DNA of 64,000 nt from CBDFKB01 sp965248715 (lineage in GTDB: Bacteria; Pseudomonadota; Alphaproteobacteria; Rhizobiales; Rhizobiaceae): NCBI GenBank assembly GCA_965248715.1, contig CBDFKB010000008.1, positions 372,001 to 436,000 of the forward strand. The letters are read 5' to 3'. This document shows, one piece after another, positions 33,711-42,575 of this stretch (position 1 is its first letter; each line of letters starts with the position of its first letter). The notes below the pieces were generated by a model. That model was given only the letters and a program-made list of their open reading frames with translations. It did not search any database and was not told where the DNA came from. Both the position numbers and the translations under genes were made by a program.

Positions 33711-34891
33711 GCGGCCTCCTGCATGCGACGCGCGGCAAAACCGGCGATGGTTTCCGCCGCGCGGCGCAATTCCTCTTCGTTAACAGTAAGCGCAATGCGG
33801 ATATGACCGGCCGCAGCATTGCCGAAACTTTCGCCCGGCATGACAGCGATCTTTTCCTGGTCCAGCAATTGGTTGGCAAATGCCTGACCGGTCATGGCGC
33901 TGGCGCGGATATCGGCCATCACAAACATGCCACCCTCGGGTTTGATGATCGATAGCGCGTTTGAACCGGCCAAAGCATCGACGACGATGTCGCGGCGAAG
34001 CTTATAGCGGGCAGCGATCTCGCGCTCTTGATCTTCGCCATTGGTTAAGGCAAAGGCCGCCGCCTCCTGCAAGAAGCCGGGCAGGCCATAGGCTACCGTT
34101 AGCGCCAAATTGGTTGCCGCTTCAACCACAGCCGCAGGCGCTTCTATCCACCCCATGCGCCAACCGGTCATGGCATGGGATTTCGACATCGAACCGATGG
34201 TAATGGTTCTGTCGGCCATATCGGGCAGGGCGCGGGCAAACAAATGGCTGCCGTCATGCACATGGGTGTTATAGACCTCATCGGAAATCAGCCAAATGTC
34301 GTGGCGCCGGCAGAGTTCAGCAATTGAATGCATGGTTTGCGGTGTGTAGATCACCCCGGTCGGGTTATGCGGGGAATTAATCAGCAATCCTTTGGTCTTG
34401 GCGCTGATTGCCTGCTCGATTTTCCCCACATCTGGTTGGAACAGGTTTTCCGCCCTGGCTTCGACCACAACCGGGCTGGCGCCGACCGCCCTGACCGTCG
34501 GCAGATAGGTGGCGTAAAAGGGGTCGATGACAATGATTTCGTCGCCAGGATCGCTGATCGTGGTAAAGGCATAAAACATCGCCGCCTGGCCGCCGGCGGT
34601 GACGATGATGTTGGCCGGTGAAGTTTCGAGACCGCATAGATTTTTGACCCGCTTGGCAATCGCACCCCTCAGCACCGGTTGACCGGCAATCGGGCTGTAG
34701 CCCACATTGCCGCGCCGCGCTGAATTTTCCATCACATCGATGAAGGCATCAGGTGTGCCGAAATCATGGTCGCCGATCGACAGATTGATTACCGCCTCAC
34801 CGGCCGCTTGCATCGAACGCGCACGATGCAAAATGCCCCAGCCATCGCCGCCGCCATCGATGATTGCGCCAATGCGTTGCGAGAGCCTCAT
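33707..34891 (-). CDS. Class I/II aminotransferase
   Basis: The 394-residue PLP enzyme has the aspartate aminotransferase fold. AINLSIGDHDFGTPDAF lies at the N terminus, NSPHNPTGVIY carries the substrate Asn, and the PLP lysine is in GSMSKSHAMTGWRMGW. It removes an amino group from an amino acid, perhaps glycine, sarcosine-derived or aspartate-like. The substrate cannot be read from sequence. ATGA overlaps join it to the FAD/GcvT gene upstream and the MmuM-like gene downstream. Confidence 0.88.
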   Translation of the reverse strand: MRLSQRIGAIIDGGGDGWGILHRARSMQAAGEAVINLSIGDHDFGTPDAFIDVMENSARRGNVGYSPIAGQPVLRGAIAKRVKNLCGLETSPANIIVTAGGQAAMFYAFTTISDPGDEIIVIDPFYATYLPTVRAVGASPVVVEARAENLFQPDVGKIEQAISAKTKGLLINSPHNPTGVIYTPQTMHSIAELCRRHDIWLISDEVYNTHVHDGSHLFARALPDMADRTITIGSMSKSHAMTGWRMGWIEAPAAVVEAATNLALTVAYGLPGFLQEAAAFALTNGEDQEREIAARYKLRRDIVVDALAGSNALSIIKPEGGMFVMADIRASAMTGQAFANQLLDQEKIAVMPGESFGNAAAGHIRIALTVNEEELRRAAETIAGFAARRMQEAA

Positions 34892-37320
34892 GTTTTTAAC
34901 CTTTCATTGTCTGGGTCCCACAACGGTTGCTCGGGCTGCACCACGGCGCGGCACCGTTTGCCAAAAATTTCGATCGCCAGTTTGGTACCTGGTTCGGTGC
35001 AGTCGGCGCGAACCGTGCCAAGCGCAATTGAGGCACCGACCCGGTAACCCCAATTGCCCGACGTGGTTTCGCCAACCACCTCATCGTCGCGCCACACGGT
35101 CGACATATAGGGCGCGTCGCAATCTTCGGCGTCGACGATCATGGTCACCAAGCGCTTTTTCACTCCTCGTTGCTTTTGCTTCAGCAACGCTTCCTTGCCA
35201 ACAAAATCTTGTGGCTTGTCGAACTTGATGAAACGGTCGAGTGCGCCTTCGAGCAAGGTATAATCGGTGGAAAGATCGCCCTTCCAGGTGCGGTAGCCCT
35301 TTTCGATCCTCAGCGAATCGAGCGCGAACATGCCGAACGGCTTGGCGCCGGCGGCGATAACTGAATCGTAGATCGCCGGCATTTCTGTATTGGCGGCGTG
35401 GATTTCCCAACCCAGTTCACCGGCAAACGAGACCCGGGCCAGCATTGCCGGCCGGCCGGCCACAGTCGCTTTTTGGTGCGACAGCCAAGGCAAAGTAAAA
35501 TCCGCTTCGGCGATACCGGCAAGCAGTTCGCGTGAATTCGGCCCTGAGACGATCAGGGTGCCATATTCCTCAGTGTGATCGCTCAGGGTCAACCCGTCCG
35601 GCAGGCTGCGTTCCAACCATTCCCGGTCGTGCCATTCGGCGGTAGCAGCGGTAATTAGGGTAAATACATCCTCATCGTGGCGCAGGATCGACATTTCGGT
35701 GACGATGCGGCCCTTATGATCGGCGAAATAGCCCAGATTCATCCGGCCCACCTTAGGCAAGCCGCCGGCGATCATACCGCGTAACCACTGCGCTGCGCCA
35801 ACCCCTGCCAAATTGAGCCGGGTAAAGCCTGGCAGATCGAGCACACCGCATTGATCGCGCACCGCCTCGCATTCCTCTCGCACCCGCTTTTCCCACGGGC
35901 CCGAGCGGGCCCAGGTCTGGGTACTTTCGTGCGAAATATCATCGCCTTGTTTGGCGAACCACAGCGCCCGCTCCCAACCGTTGAACGCGCCCATCTGGCC
36001 GCCGCCGGCGACGATCTTTTCGTGTATCGGCGACAGTCTTTTGTTGCGCCCAGCCGGCCAGGCATGGTGTGGAAAGTGCATGGCGTATTCGTGGCCATAA
36101 ATTTCCTTGCCCTTGGCGGTGGCATATTCCTGGTCGCACCACCCGGTCCAACGCCTGGGATCGCACGACCACATGTCCCATTCGGTTGCGCCTTCTATCA
36201 CCCATTCGGCCAGCACTTTGCCGGCACCGCCGGCCTGGCAGATGCCGAAGGTAAACACCGAGGCCTCGAACACGTTGGGCACGCCTGGCATCGGGCCGAT
36301 ATTGGGATTGCCATCCGGCAGATAAGGGATCGGCCCGTTAATTACCTTGTAAACGCCGGCCTCGCCCATCAAAGGCACCCGGGCAATCGCGTCTTCGAGA
36401 TACCATTCAAGGCGATCGAGATCGTCCGGGTAAAGCTGGAACGAAAAATCTTCCGGCATCGGATCATCCGGCGTTACCCAGTGGGCGCGGCAATTGCGTT
36501 CGTAGGGGCCAAGATTAAATCCGTTCTTTTCCTGGCGCAGATAATAGGACGAATCCACGTCGCGCAGCAGGGGCAGCTTGTGGCCCAGTCGCTGGCTGCG
36601 CTCGCGCAATTCGGGAACCTCGTCGAACAGAATATATTGGTGCGACATCGACACCATGGGAATGAAGTGGCCGAACATGCGGCCGATTTCCTGGGCCCGG
36701 TAACCGGCGGCGTTGACCACATATTCGCAACCAATGTCGCCCTTTTCGGTTTCGATTATCCACTCATGGTTTTTGCGTTTGGCGCCGGTGACGGCACAAA
36801 ACCGGATCACCTTGGCGCCGAGATCGCGGGCGCCTTTGGCCAATGCCTGGGTCAATTGCGCCGGGTCAATGTCGCCGTCATAGGGGTCAAAAAGCCCGCC
36901 TTCAAGATCATGTAGTTCGAGATATTCGTAGTGGTTTTTCAGTTCGTTTGGTCCGCAAACCTCAATGTCCATGCCTTGATAGCGACCCATGCCTTTAACC
37001 CGCTCGAACTCCTGCATCCGTTCTTTGGAATGAGCAAGGCGGATCGAACCGGTGACGTGATAGTTCATCGGATAGTCGACTGCATCGGCCAGACCGCGAT
37101 AAAGTTCTGCCGAATAGCGCTGCATATTCATCACCGACCAGGAGGCGGAAAAAGTCGGAACATTGCCCGCCGCATGCCAGGTCGAGCCGGAGGTTAGCTC
37201 GTTGCGCTCCAGCAACACGCAGTCGGCCCAACCAGCGCGGGCCAGATGGTACAGGCATGACGCGCCGACCGCGCCGCCGCCGATGATGACCACGCGAGCG
37301 CTCGAAGGAATTTCAACCAT
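34888..37320 (-). CDS. FAD-dependent dehydrogenase with GcvT domain (dimethylglycine dehydrogenase-like), copy 2
   Basis: The 810-residue protein is built like its paralogue at 29153: a DAO domain with VVIIGGGAVGASCLYHLARAG, the TSGSTWHAAGN covalent-FAD His, and a C-terminal GcvT domain (VSFAGELGWEIH, then SGNWGYRVGASI). It should oxidatively demethylate a secondary or tertiary methylamine with tetrahydrofolate as one-carbon acceptor. A GGGAGG precedes its ATG. It is the first enzyme gene after the XRE-cupin regulator (24-bp gap), which suggests one transcript from the regulator down to the MttB-like gene. Confidence 0.9.
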   Translation of the reverse strand: MVEIPSSARVVIIGGGAVGASCLYHLARAGWADCVLLERNELTSGSTWHAAGNVPTFSASWSVMNMQRYSAELYRGLADAVDYPMNYHVTGSIRLAHSKERMQEFERVKGMGRYQGMDIEVCGPNELKNHYEYLELHDLEGGLFDPYDGDIDPAQLTQALAKGARDLGAKVIRFCAVTGAKRKNHEWIIETEKGDIGCEYVVNAAGYRAQEIGRMFGHFIPMVSMSHQYILFDEVPELRERSQRLGHKLPLLRDVDSSYYLRQEKNGFNLGPYERNCRAHWVTPDDPMPEDFSFQLYPDDLDRLEWYLEDAIARVPLMGEAGVYKVINGPIPYLPDGNPNIGPMPGVPNVFEASVFTFGICQAGGAGKVLAEWVIEGATEWDMWSCDPRRWTGWCDQEYATAKGKEIYGHEYAMHFPHHAWPAGRNKRLSPIHEKIVAGGGQMGAFNGWERALWFAKQGDDISHESTQTWARSGPWEKRVREECEAVRDQCGVLDLPGFTRLNLAGVGAAQWLRGMIAGGLPKVGRMNLGYFADHKGRIVTEMSILRHDEDVFTLITAATAEWHDREWLERSLPDGLTLSDHTEEYGTLIVSGPNSRELLAGIAEADFTLPWLSHQKATVAGRPAMLARVSFAGELGWEIHAANTEMPAIYDSVIAAGAKPFGMFALDSLRIEKGYRTWKGDLSTDYTLLEGALDRFIKFDKPQDFVGKEALLKQKQRGVKKRLVTMIVDAEDCDAPYMSTVWRDDEVVGETTSGNWGYRVGASIALGTVRADCTEPGTKLAIEIFGKRCRAVVQPEQPLWDPDNERLKT

Positions 37321-37344
37321 CTAATCCTCCCAAAGGTCCCGGCC

Positions 37345-37968
37345 CTAGTAGACCGGAGGCGCGATGACCCAAATCACCACGCAAGGTTCGGTGCCACGAT
37401 TGCGCCAGCGATAAGGTTCGCCGGCAAAGCGGAAACTGTCGCCTGGGGTCAAATGAAATTTTTGCGTTCCGATCCACAAGTCAAGGGTGCCGGAAACGAT
37501 GTAGCCGGCGTCTTCTGTTGGTCGGATTGTGACCTCGGCGCGTTCGGCGCCGGGGGCGAATTCAGAGCGCACGATTTCAAACGAGCCGCCGAGATCGGGC
37601 GACAGCAATTGTTCGACCAGCCCTTCTTCTGCATTGCCGAGCGAACGGCGCGCTTCGGCGCGCACCACATGGCCGCGCTCATGCTCGGGTGCGTCAGCCT
37701 GGCCAAAAAACAGCGACATCGGTTGTTCGAGCACACTGGCCAGGCGGCGCAGATCGCCAATGGTTGGCTCGGCCAGATCACGCTCGACCTGGCTCAGCCA
37801 GCCGACTGAACGGCCGACCTGAAGCGCCAGTTCCGACAGCGTGAGGCCACGGCTTTTACGCAGCGCGCGCAGATCATGGCCGACCGAGACCGGCCGGGTG
37901 TCATCATCGGCGATGTCGATGCCGATCTCATCGCGATTGCTGGCAAATTGCTTCAACCCTTGTGCCAT
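37345..37968 (-). CDS. XRE-family regulator with C-terminal cupin
   Basis: The 207-residue protein has an N-terminal HTH-XRE domain (LRALRKSRGLTLSELALQVG) and a C-terminal cupin 2 barrel (GYIVSGTLDLWIGTQKFHL, then SFRFAGEPYRWRNRG). PuuR-type regulators of this build bind a small metabolite in the cupin and control nearby amine-catabolism genes. It heads the operon that it probably regulates. Of two adjacent ATGs, the second (37968) has the better 5-nt spacing from AGGAGG. The gap of about 175 bp upstream should hold the promoter and operator. Confidence 0.88.
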   Translation of the reverse strand: MAQGLKQFASNRDEIGIDIADDDTRPVSVGHDLRALRKSRGLTLSELALQVGRSVGWLSQVERDLAEPTIGDLRRLASVLEQPMSLFFGQADAPEHERGHVVRAEARRSLGNAEEGLVEQLLSPDLGGSFEIVRSEFAPGAERAEVTIRPTEDAGYIVSGTLDLWIGTQKFHLTPGDSFRFAGEPYRWRNRGTEPCVVIWVIAPPVY

Positions 37969-38143
37969 CATGGCCTCCTAATCACACTCAATCTTACTAA
38001 AATGAAAAATTCAATGACAAATTCATGTGAAAGGAATTCGCCGACGAGATTTCATGGTATTGCGAGCTAAATCACAACACAAAGCCTTGCAATCCGGGTC
38101 GGTTGCTGCGATTTCGCAGACATCAAGAATTGGAGAAATTGCG

Positions 38144-38830
38144 GTGTTGGAAAAAATTGGTAACGCGGTAGATGAAGCGATTGCCACCCGGCGCTCGGTC
38201 AGGGGATTTCTCGACACTGTTGTGTCGCGCGAAACGATTGAGGAAATCCTCGCGCTCGCGTCGCGCGCGCCGTCGGGCACCAACATGCAGCCTTGGAGGG
38301 TTTACGTAGCAACTGGTGACACTTTACAGCGTCTCAACGAAATTGTGCAGGCGGCGTTTGCCGACACCGCCCATCCGCGCGCCCAGGAATACAAATATTA
38401 TCCAGACGCCTTTCCCGAGCCCTATAAAACGCGCCGGCGTAAGGTTGGCTGGGAGCTGTACGGCCTGCTTGGCATCAAAAAGGGTGACGGCGCCAAAATG
38501 TTTGCCCAGCACCTTCGCAATTTTCAGTTCTTCGACGCCCCGGTCGGTATGATTTTCACCATTGACCGCGCACTTGAGATCGGCTCGTGGCTCGACTATG
38601 GCATGTTTTTGGAAAACATCATGATCGCGGCCAGGGGCCGGGGGTTGCACACCTGCCCGCAAGCCGCATTCGCGCCCTATCACCGGGAAATCCGCGAAGT
38701 TTTGAATATTCCTGACGACCAGGTGGTAATCTGCGGCATGGCGATGGGCTATGAAGACGAAAGCCTGATCGAAAACTCACTTCGGACCGAACGGGTGCCG
38801 GTAGAAGAGTTCGCCCGGTTTTATGAGTGA
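38144..38830 (+). CDS. Nitroreductase-family FMN oxidoreductase
   Basis: The 228-residue protein shows the nitroreductase start (AIATRRSVRGF), ASRAPSGTNMQPWRVYV at the FMN site, and the C-terminal VVICGMAMGYED. It transfers electrons from NAD(P)H to nitro compounds, quinones or flavin-linked substrates as a homodimer. A GTG at 38144, preceded by GGAGA, matches the family's usual start. The upstream in-frame extension to 38027 is not family-like. It is divergent from the XRE-cupin operon and is followed by the broken alkD-like gene. Confidence 0.86.
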   Translation: MLEKIGNAVDEAIATRRSVRGFLDTVVSRETIEEILALASRAPSGTNMQPWRVYVATGDTLQRLNEIVQAAFADTAHPRAQEYKYYPDAFPEPYKTRRRKVGWELYGLLGIKKGDGAKMFAQHLRNFQFFDAPVGMIFTIDRALEIGSWLDYGMFLENIMIAARGRGLHTCPQAAFAPYHREIREVLNIPDDQVVICGMAMGYEDESLIENSLRTERVPVEEFARFYE

Positions 38831-38832
38831 AC

Positions 38833-39821
38833 ATGGTGGCCCGAACCGTCCATACCCTCGACCAAGCTCTGTCGCGCCTGCGCGCACACGCGATTGCCGA
38901 AAATCGCGCCGGAATGGCCCGCTTCGGTATCGATGTCGACGCTGCTCTTGGGGTTTCCATGCCCAACATACGTGCGACCGCTAAAGCCATCGCCAAAGAC
39001 CACCACCTCGCCGAACAATTGTGGCGGTCGGGCATTCATGAGGCGCGAATTCTTGCTTCCTTGGTGGATGACCCCAAATTGGTGACCCGCGAGCAGATGG
39101 ACCGGTGGGTGGTAGACCTGAACTCTTGGGATGTGTGCGGCAATTTGTTCGACCGCACGCCTTATGCCGGTGAAAAGATTTTCCGTTGGTCGACCCGTGA
39201 AGAGGAGTTCGTCAAACGCGCCGCCTTTGCGCTAACCGCTTGGCGTTCGGTGCACGACAAGAAAGAACCGCATTATACCAAAGGAACTTGATATTGACCG
39301 ATTTGACCACGACAATTTTGTCTTCTGACGAGGCGGACTGCGTAACCTGGTGCCAACCCACCACAAGCGTGATCCAACAAGGTCAGGGGGCAAAATCGTG
39401 TGGCCATTTTACTTTGCAATATCAACGTATTAGAATTTTTCCAGGTGGGGCAAATCGGCTCACCGGCGGCGTTGCGAAGCTTGCCCGATACCCCAGCATC
39501 GCGCTGCGCTGCGTTCCTTGCCGGATGAACCGATTTGCCGCCATCAAATAGGCCAATATCAAGTTCCTTTGGTATTACACATTCCTTGCCTATCTTCCGC
39601 TAATCGAACAGGCGGCGGACGACCCACGAAATTTCGTGAAAAAGGCGGTCAATTGGGCGCTACGGCAAATCGGCAAGCGCGATGCCTTTCTGCATAGTCC
39701 AGCGCTTGAATTGGCGAAAAAGCTCGCCGCCAGCGATGATAAGACCCGGCGTTGGATCGGCGCCGACGCGGTGCGTGAATTACAAAGCGACGCGGTGCAT
39801 AAGAAGTTGAGAATTGCGTAG
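38833..39821 (+). pseudogene. AlkD-like DNA alkylation repair gene split by a mobile element
   Basis: The 5' part (38833-39273) encodes the HEAT-repeat start of an AlkD-like DNA glycosylase, with LDQALSRLRAHAIAENRAGM and WVVDLNSWDVCGNLFD. The 3' part (39576-39821) encodes its end, LPLIEQAADDPRNFVKKAVN and WALRQIGKRDAF. Removing 39274-39575 rejoins the frame exactly (…EPHYTFLAYLPLIEQ…) into a protein of about 228 residues, normal for the family. As it stands, translation stops six codons into the element, at 39289-39291. Both halves look otherwise intact, so the loss seems recent. Confidence 0.85.
39276..39574 (+). mobile_element. 299-bp non-autonomous element (MITE) inside the alkD-like gene
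   Basis: The ends are inverted repeats: TACCAAAGGAACTTGATATT begins the left, and its complement ends the right at 39574. The match extends to about 31 bp with two mismatches. TTA flanks both sides (39273-39275 and 39575-39577), consistent with a 3-bp duplication, or with TA duplication if the last T belongs to the element. No transposase is encoded, so it would need one in trans. A second copy starts at 44964, and remnants lie at 6229 and perhaps 63194. Confidence 0.85.
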
Positions 39822-40070
39822 CGGGGGGCAGGCGTTAGGGGTCAAATGCCGGGGATTGCAAACTTGGCCGCAGGTGGGACTCATATCCCATCAAACAGTA
39901 ATCCGCCTAACCCGAGGCTGCCAAGATGAAAGTACGAAATTCATGAAATTTCTAGCACTATCAATTCTATTTCCTGTCCCAACCTATTTTGCGATGTCGA
40001 TTATCTAAAGGAATAATTTTACTCGAATATTGATTCGCCTGACGATAAATGTTGCGGACAGGCATTTGTC

Positions 40071-41084
40071 TTACCCCGCGCCCGCAATATGTTTGGCGAA
40101 TGCATCGACCGAGACATTGCCACCGGTGGCGTAGACCAGTACATTGCGGCCGGCGGCGTCCAAGGCGCCGTCCATCAGCGCCGCCAGCGCCACCGCACCT
40201 GAGGGTTCCAGCACCAGTTTTAGATGTTCGAACGCATAGCGCATCGCTTGGCGCACCGCCTGGTCGGACACGGTAATTCCGGTTACCCCGGCGCGGCGCG
40301 CGGCCAGATAAGGCGCATCCCCCGGTTTGGTCGCCTGCAACGCATCGCAAATTGTCTGCCGGTCGGAGGCTACCCGGGTAATCTCGCCCTCGGCCAGCGA
40401 CTGGCCCATGCCGTCATAGCCTTCCGGCTCGACGCCGAACAACCGGGTTTTGGGTGACAGATAGTGGAACGCCAGCGCCACCCCGCCCATCAGCCCGCCG
40501 CCGCCGACGCACACCGCGACCATATCCACCGATGCGCCCAAGCGCTGCAATTGCTGCAACGCCTCCAGACCGGCACCTGCCTGGCCGGCGACGATTTCGG
40601 GATCATCGAACGGGTGCAGCAACACCAATTGGTTGGTCTCGGCGATTTGTTTTGCCAGATCGGCCGCCGCCTCCTCGCGCGGGCGCTCGCCATGGTGGCT
40701 GAGCACGATCTTAGCGCCAAAGGCGGCGGTCGCCTCGCGCTTTGTGGCCGGGGCGTCATTGGGCATAACAATGGTCACCGGAACACCTTGCGCGCGCCCG
40801 GCCGCCGCCAGCCCCTGGGCAAAATTACCCGATGAATAGGCAACCACGCCGCGTTTGCGCTCATCGGGGTTTAGCCGGGTCAGCCGCCAATAGGCGCCGC
40901 GAATTTTAAACGAACCGGCCCATTGCAGGGATTCCGGTTTGACAAACACCCTGGCCGCGCTGCTCAGGTCAGCCAGCGGTGACGCCTCTAACAAGGGAGT
41001 TTCCTGGGTCGCGGCTGAGGTCGTTTGATAGGCAAGCCTGATCGCGTCAAGGTCTGGTATCGGTTCGATTAGCCCAATACCCAT
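40071..41084 (-). CDS. PLP-dependent threonine/serine dehydratase-like enzyme
   Basis: This 337-residue fold-type II PLP enzyme has the PLP lysine K60 in WAGSFKIRGAYWR. The Asn-containing substrate loop is SSGNFAQGLA, and the glycine-rich phosphate cradle is CVGGGGLMGG. It should deaminate L-threonine, L-serine or a hydroxy-amino acid such as hydroxyaspartate to the 2-oxoacid. It lacks the ACT regulatory domain of biosynthetic IlvA, so it is the catabolic-type short form. It is divergent from allA. The 250 bp between it and the alkD remnant hold nothing that I recognise. Confidence 0.87.
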   Translation of the reverse strand: MGIGLIEPIPDLDAIRLAYQTTSAATQETPLLEASPLADLSSAARVFVKPESLQWAGSFKIRGAYWRLTRLNPDERKRGVVAYSSGNFAQGLAAAGRAQGVPVTIVMPNDAPATKREATAAFGAKIVLSHHGERPREEAAADLAKQIAETNQLVLLHPFDDPEIVAGQAGAGLEALQQLQRLGASVDMVAVCVGGGGLMGGVALAFHYLSPKTRLFGVEPEGYDGMGQSLAEGEITRVASDRQTICDALQATKPGDAPYLAARRAGVTGITVSDQAVRQAMRYAFEHLKLVLEPSGAVALAALMDGALDAAGRNVLVYATGGNVSVDAFAKHIAGAG

Positions 41085-41165
41085 AAAATGTCCTCACACT
41101 TGACCGCCTGGCCTTGATCATGGCAGCCTTGCGCTTACTTGCAAACATCAAATTTGTGTAGCTCG

Positions 41166-41669
41166 ATGGCGGATTTGGCCGTACAGGCGCTGACTGCGAA
41201 GGCCTTTTCTCCGTTCGGCGATGTTATCGAGGCGCGGGCAAACAAAAGCTATCTGATCAATAGCGGCACCACACGGCGGTTTCATGATCTTGCTAGGGTC
41301 GAGGCCAGCGGGCCGAAAGGCGCGGTGCTGATCAATATTTTCCGCGGCGAACCGTTCGCGCTGCCGATCGAGATTTCGATGATGGAGCGTCACCCGCTCG
41401 CCAGCCAGGCGTTCATGCCTTTGCAACCGGTCGGCTATTTGGTGGTGGTCGCCAAGGACGCCCGCAGCAATCCGGGCAAGCCAGATAAACCGGTGGCGTT
41501 TCTAGCTGCACCGGGCCAGGGGGTGAATTACCATCGCAATGTGTGGCACCATCCGCTGCTTGTCTTGCAACATTGCTCGGATTTCCTGGTAGTCGACCGT
41601 GCCGGTGGTGGGGAAAACCTACAAGAGGCGCGCTATCGTCAGCCCTATGTGATCCGCAGGGTCGCTTGA
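41166..41669 (+). CDS. allA: Ureidoglycolate lyase
   Basis: The 167-residue protein has the AllA cupin fold: LTAKAFSPFGDVIEA at the start, MMERHPLASQAFMPLQ with the metal-region His, and GVNYHRNVWHHPLLVL. It splits ureidoglycolate into glyoxylate and urea in purine/allantoin breakdown. Glyoxylate links to the isocitrate lyase pathway, and the converging xdhC gene also belongs to purine use. The ATG at 41166 gives the normal family start. Confidence 0.9.
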   Translation: MADLAVQALTAKAFSPFGDVIEARANKSYLINSGTTRRFHDLARVEASGPKGAVLINIFRGEPFALPIEISMMERHPLASQAFMPLQPVGYLVVVAKDARSNPGKPDKPVAFLAAPGQGVNYHRNVWHHPLLVLQHCSDFLVVDRAGGGENLQEARYRQPYVIRRVA

Positions 41670-41674
41670 GTGCG

Positions 41675-42481
41675 TTACGTTAGGCCAAACAGCGCCCCGG
41701 CAATTTCCGCCGCCGTGATAGCGGCGATCACCTCTGGGCGCTTATCGCCCGCCCGATTGGCACCGATCGGGCAGGTGAGCGAGGTAAGCAGCGAACGATC
41801 ATGGCCCTCCTCGACAAAGCGCCGCGCGAACAATTCTCGTTTGGTCGCCGATCCGATCATGCCGACATAGGCAGCGTCGCCGCGCACCAGCGCGGCTGCG
41901 GTAATGATAAAGTCGACCGCATGTTCATGGGTCATAACCACGAATGCCGACCCGGGTTTGGCATCGCGCACCAATTGTTCCGGCAGTGGGGTGGCGATTT
42001 TTTGGACTTCCGTGTCAACCGTTTCGAGACATTGCGGGCGGCTGTCGGCAAGGGTAACCGCCAACGGCAGCAAGGTGATTGCACGGGCGAGCGCGGAGCC
42101 GGTATGGCCGGCACCGAAAATATATACTTCAGCCGGCGGATTGCTCGTTTCGGCCGCCTTTAGGGCTTCCAGGTCGGCGGCACCGGCGCTCGCTAGCGAA
42201 ATCTTTACCCGGCCGCCGCAACATTGGTTGAGCTCCGGCCCGAGCGCGATATCCATGATCTCGCGGTCACGGCCCTCGGCCAACATTTGCCGCGCGGTTT
42301 CGATCACCCGAAATTCCAATTGGCCGCCGCCGATTGTGCCGTCGGTGCGGTTTGCGGTGATCAACATGCTAGCGCCGGCTTCCCGTGGGGTTGATCCGGC
42401 AGCTTTGTCGACACGAGCGATAATCACCGGTTCGCCCGAGGCAAAATATTTTGACAATAGTTGCGATTGTGTTCTGCCCAT
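41675..42481 (-). CDS. xdhC: Xanthine dehydrogenase accessory protein XdhC
   Basis: The 268-residue protein has the N-terminal XdhC/CoxI domain (VIIARVDKAAGSTPREAGAS, GTIGGGQLEF) and a C-terminal Rossmann domain with VYIFGAGHTGSALARA. XdhC binds molybdenum cofactor, has it sulfurated and loads it into xanthine dehydrogenase-family enzymes. No xdhA/xdhB lies next to it. The nearest possible client in the window is the CoxSLM-type enzyme at 50097-53806. It converges on allA with only 5 bp between stops. Confidence 0.9.
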   Translation of the reverse strand: MGRTQSQLLSKYFASGEPVIIARVDKAAGSTPREAGASMLITANRTDGTIGGGQLEFRVIETARQMLAEGRDREIMDIALGPELNQCCGGRVKISLASAGAADLEALKAAETSNPPAEVYIFGAGHTGSALARAITLLPLAVTLADSRPQCLETVDTEVQKIATPLPEQLVRDAKPGSAFVVMTHEHAVDFIITAAALVRGDAAYVGMIGSATKRELFARRFVEEGHDRSLLTSLTCPIGANRAGDKRPEVIAAITAAEIAGALFGLT

Positions 42482-42575
42482 TTATGCTATGTGGCAATAG
42501 TCGCGCGCCAAGGCAAGTTTGCTCGTTGGTTTGAACAAGCTGCTGGTAAATCAAAAAGGCCATAAGGAGAGCAAA

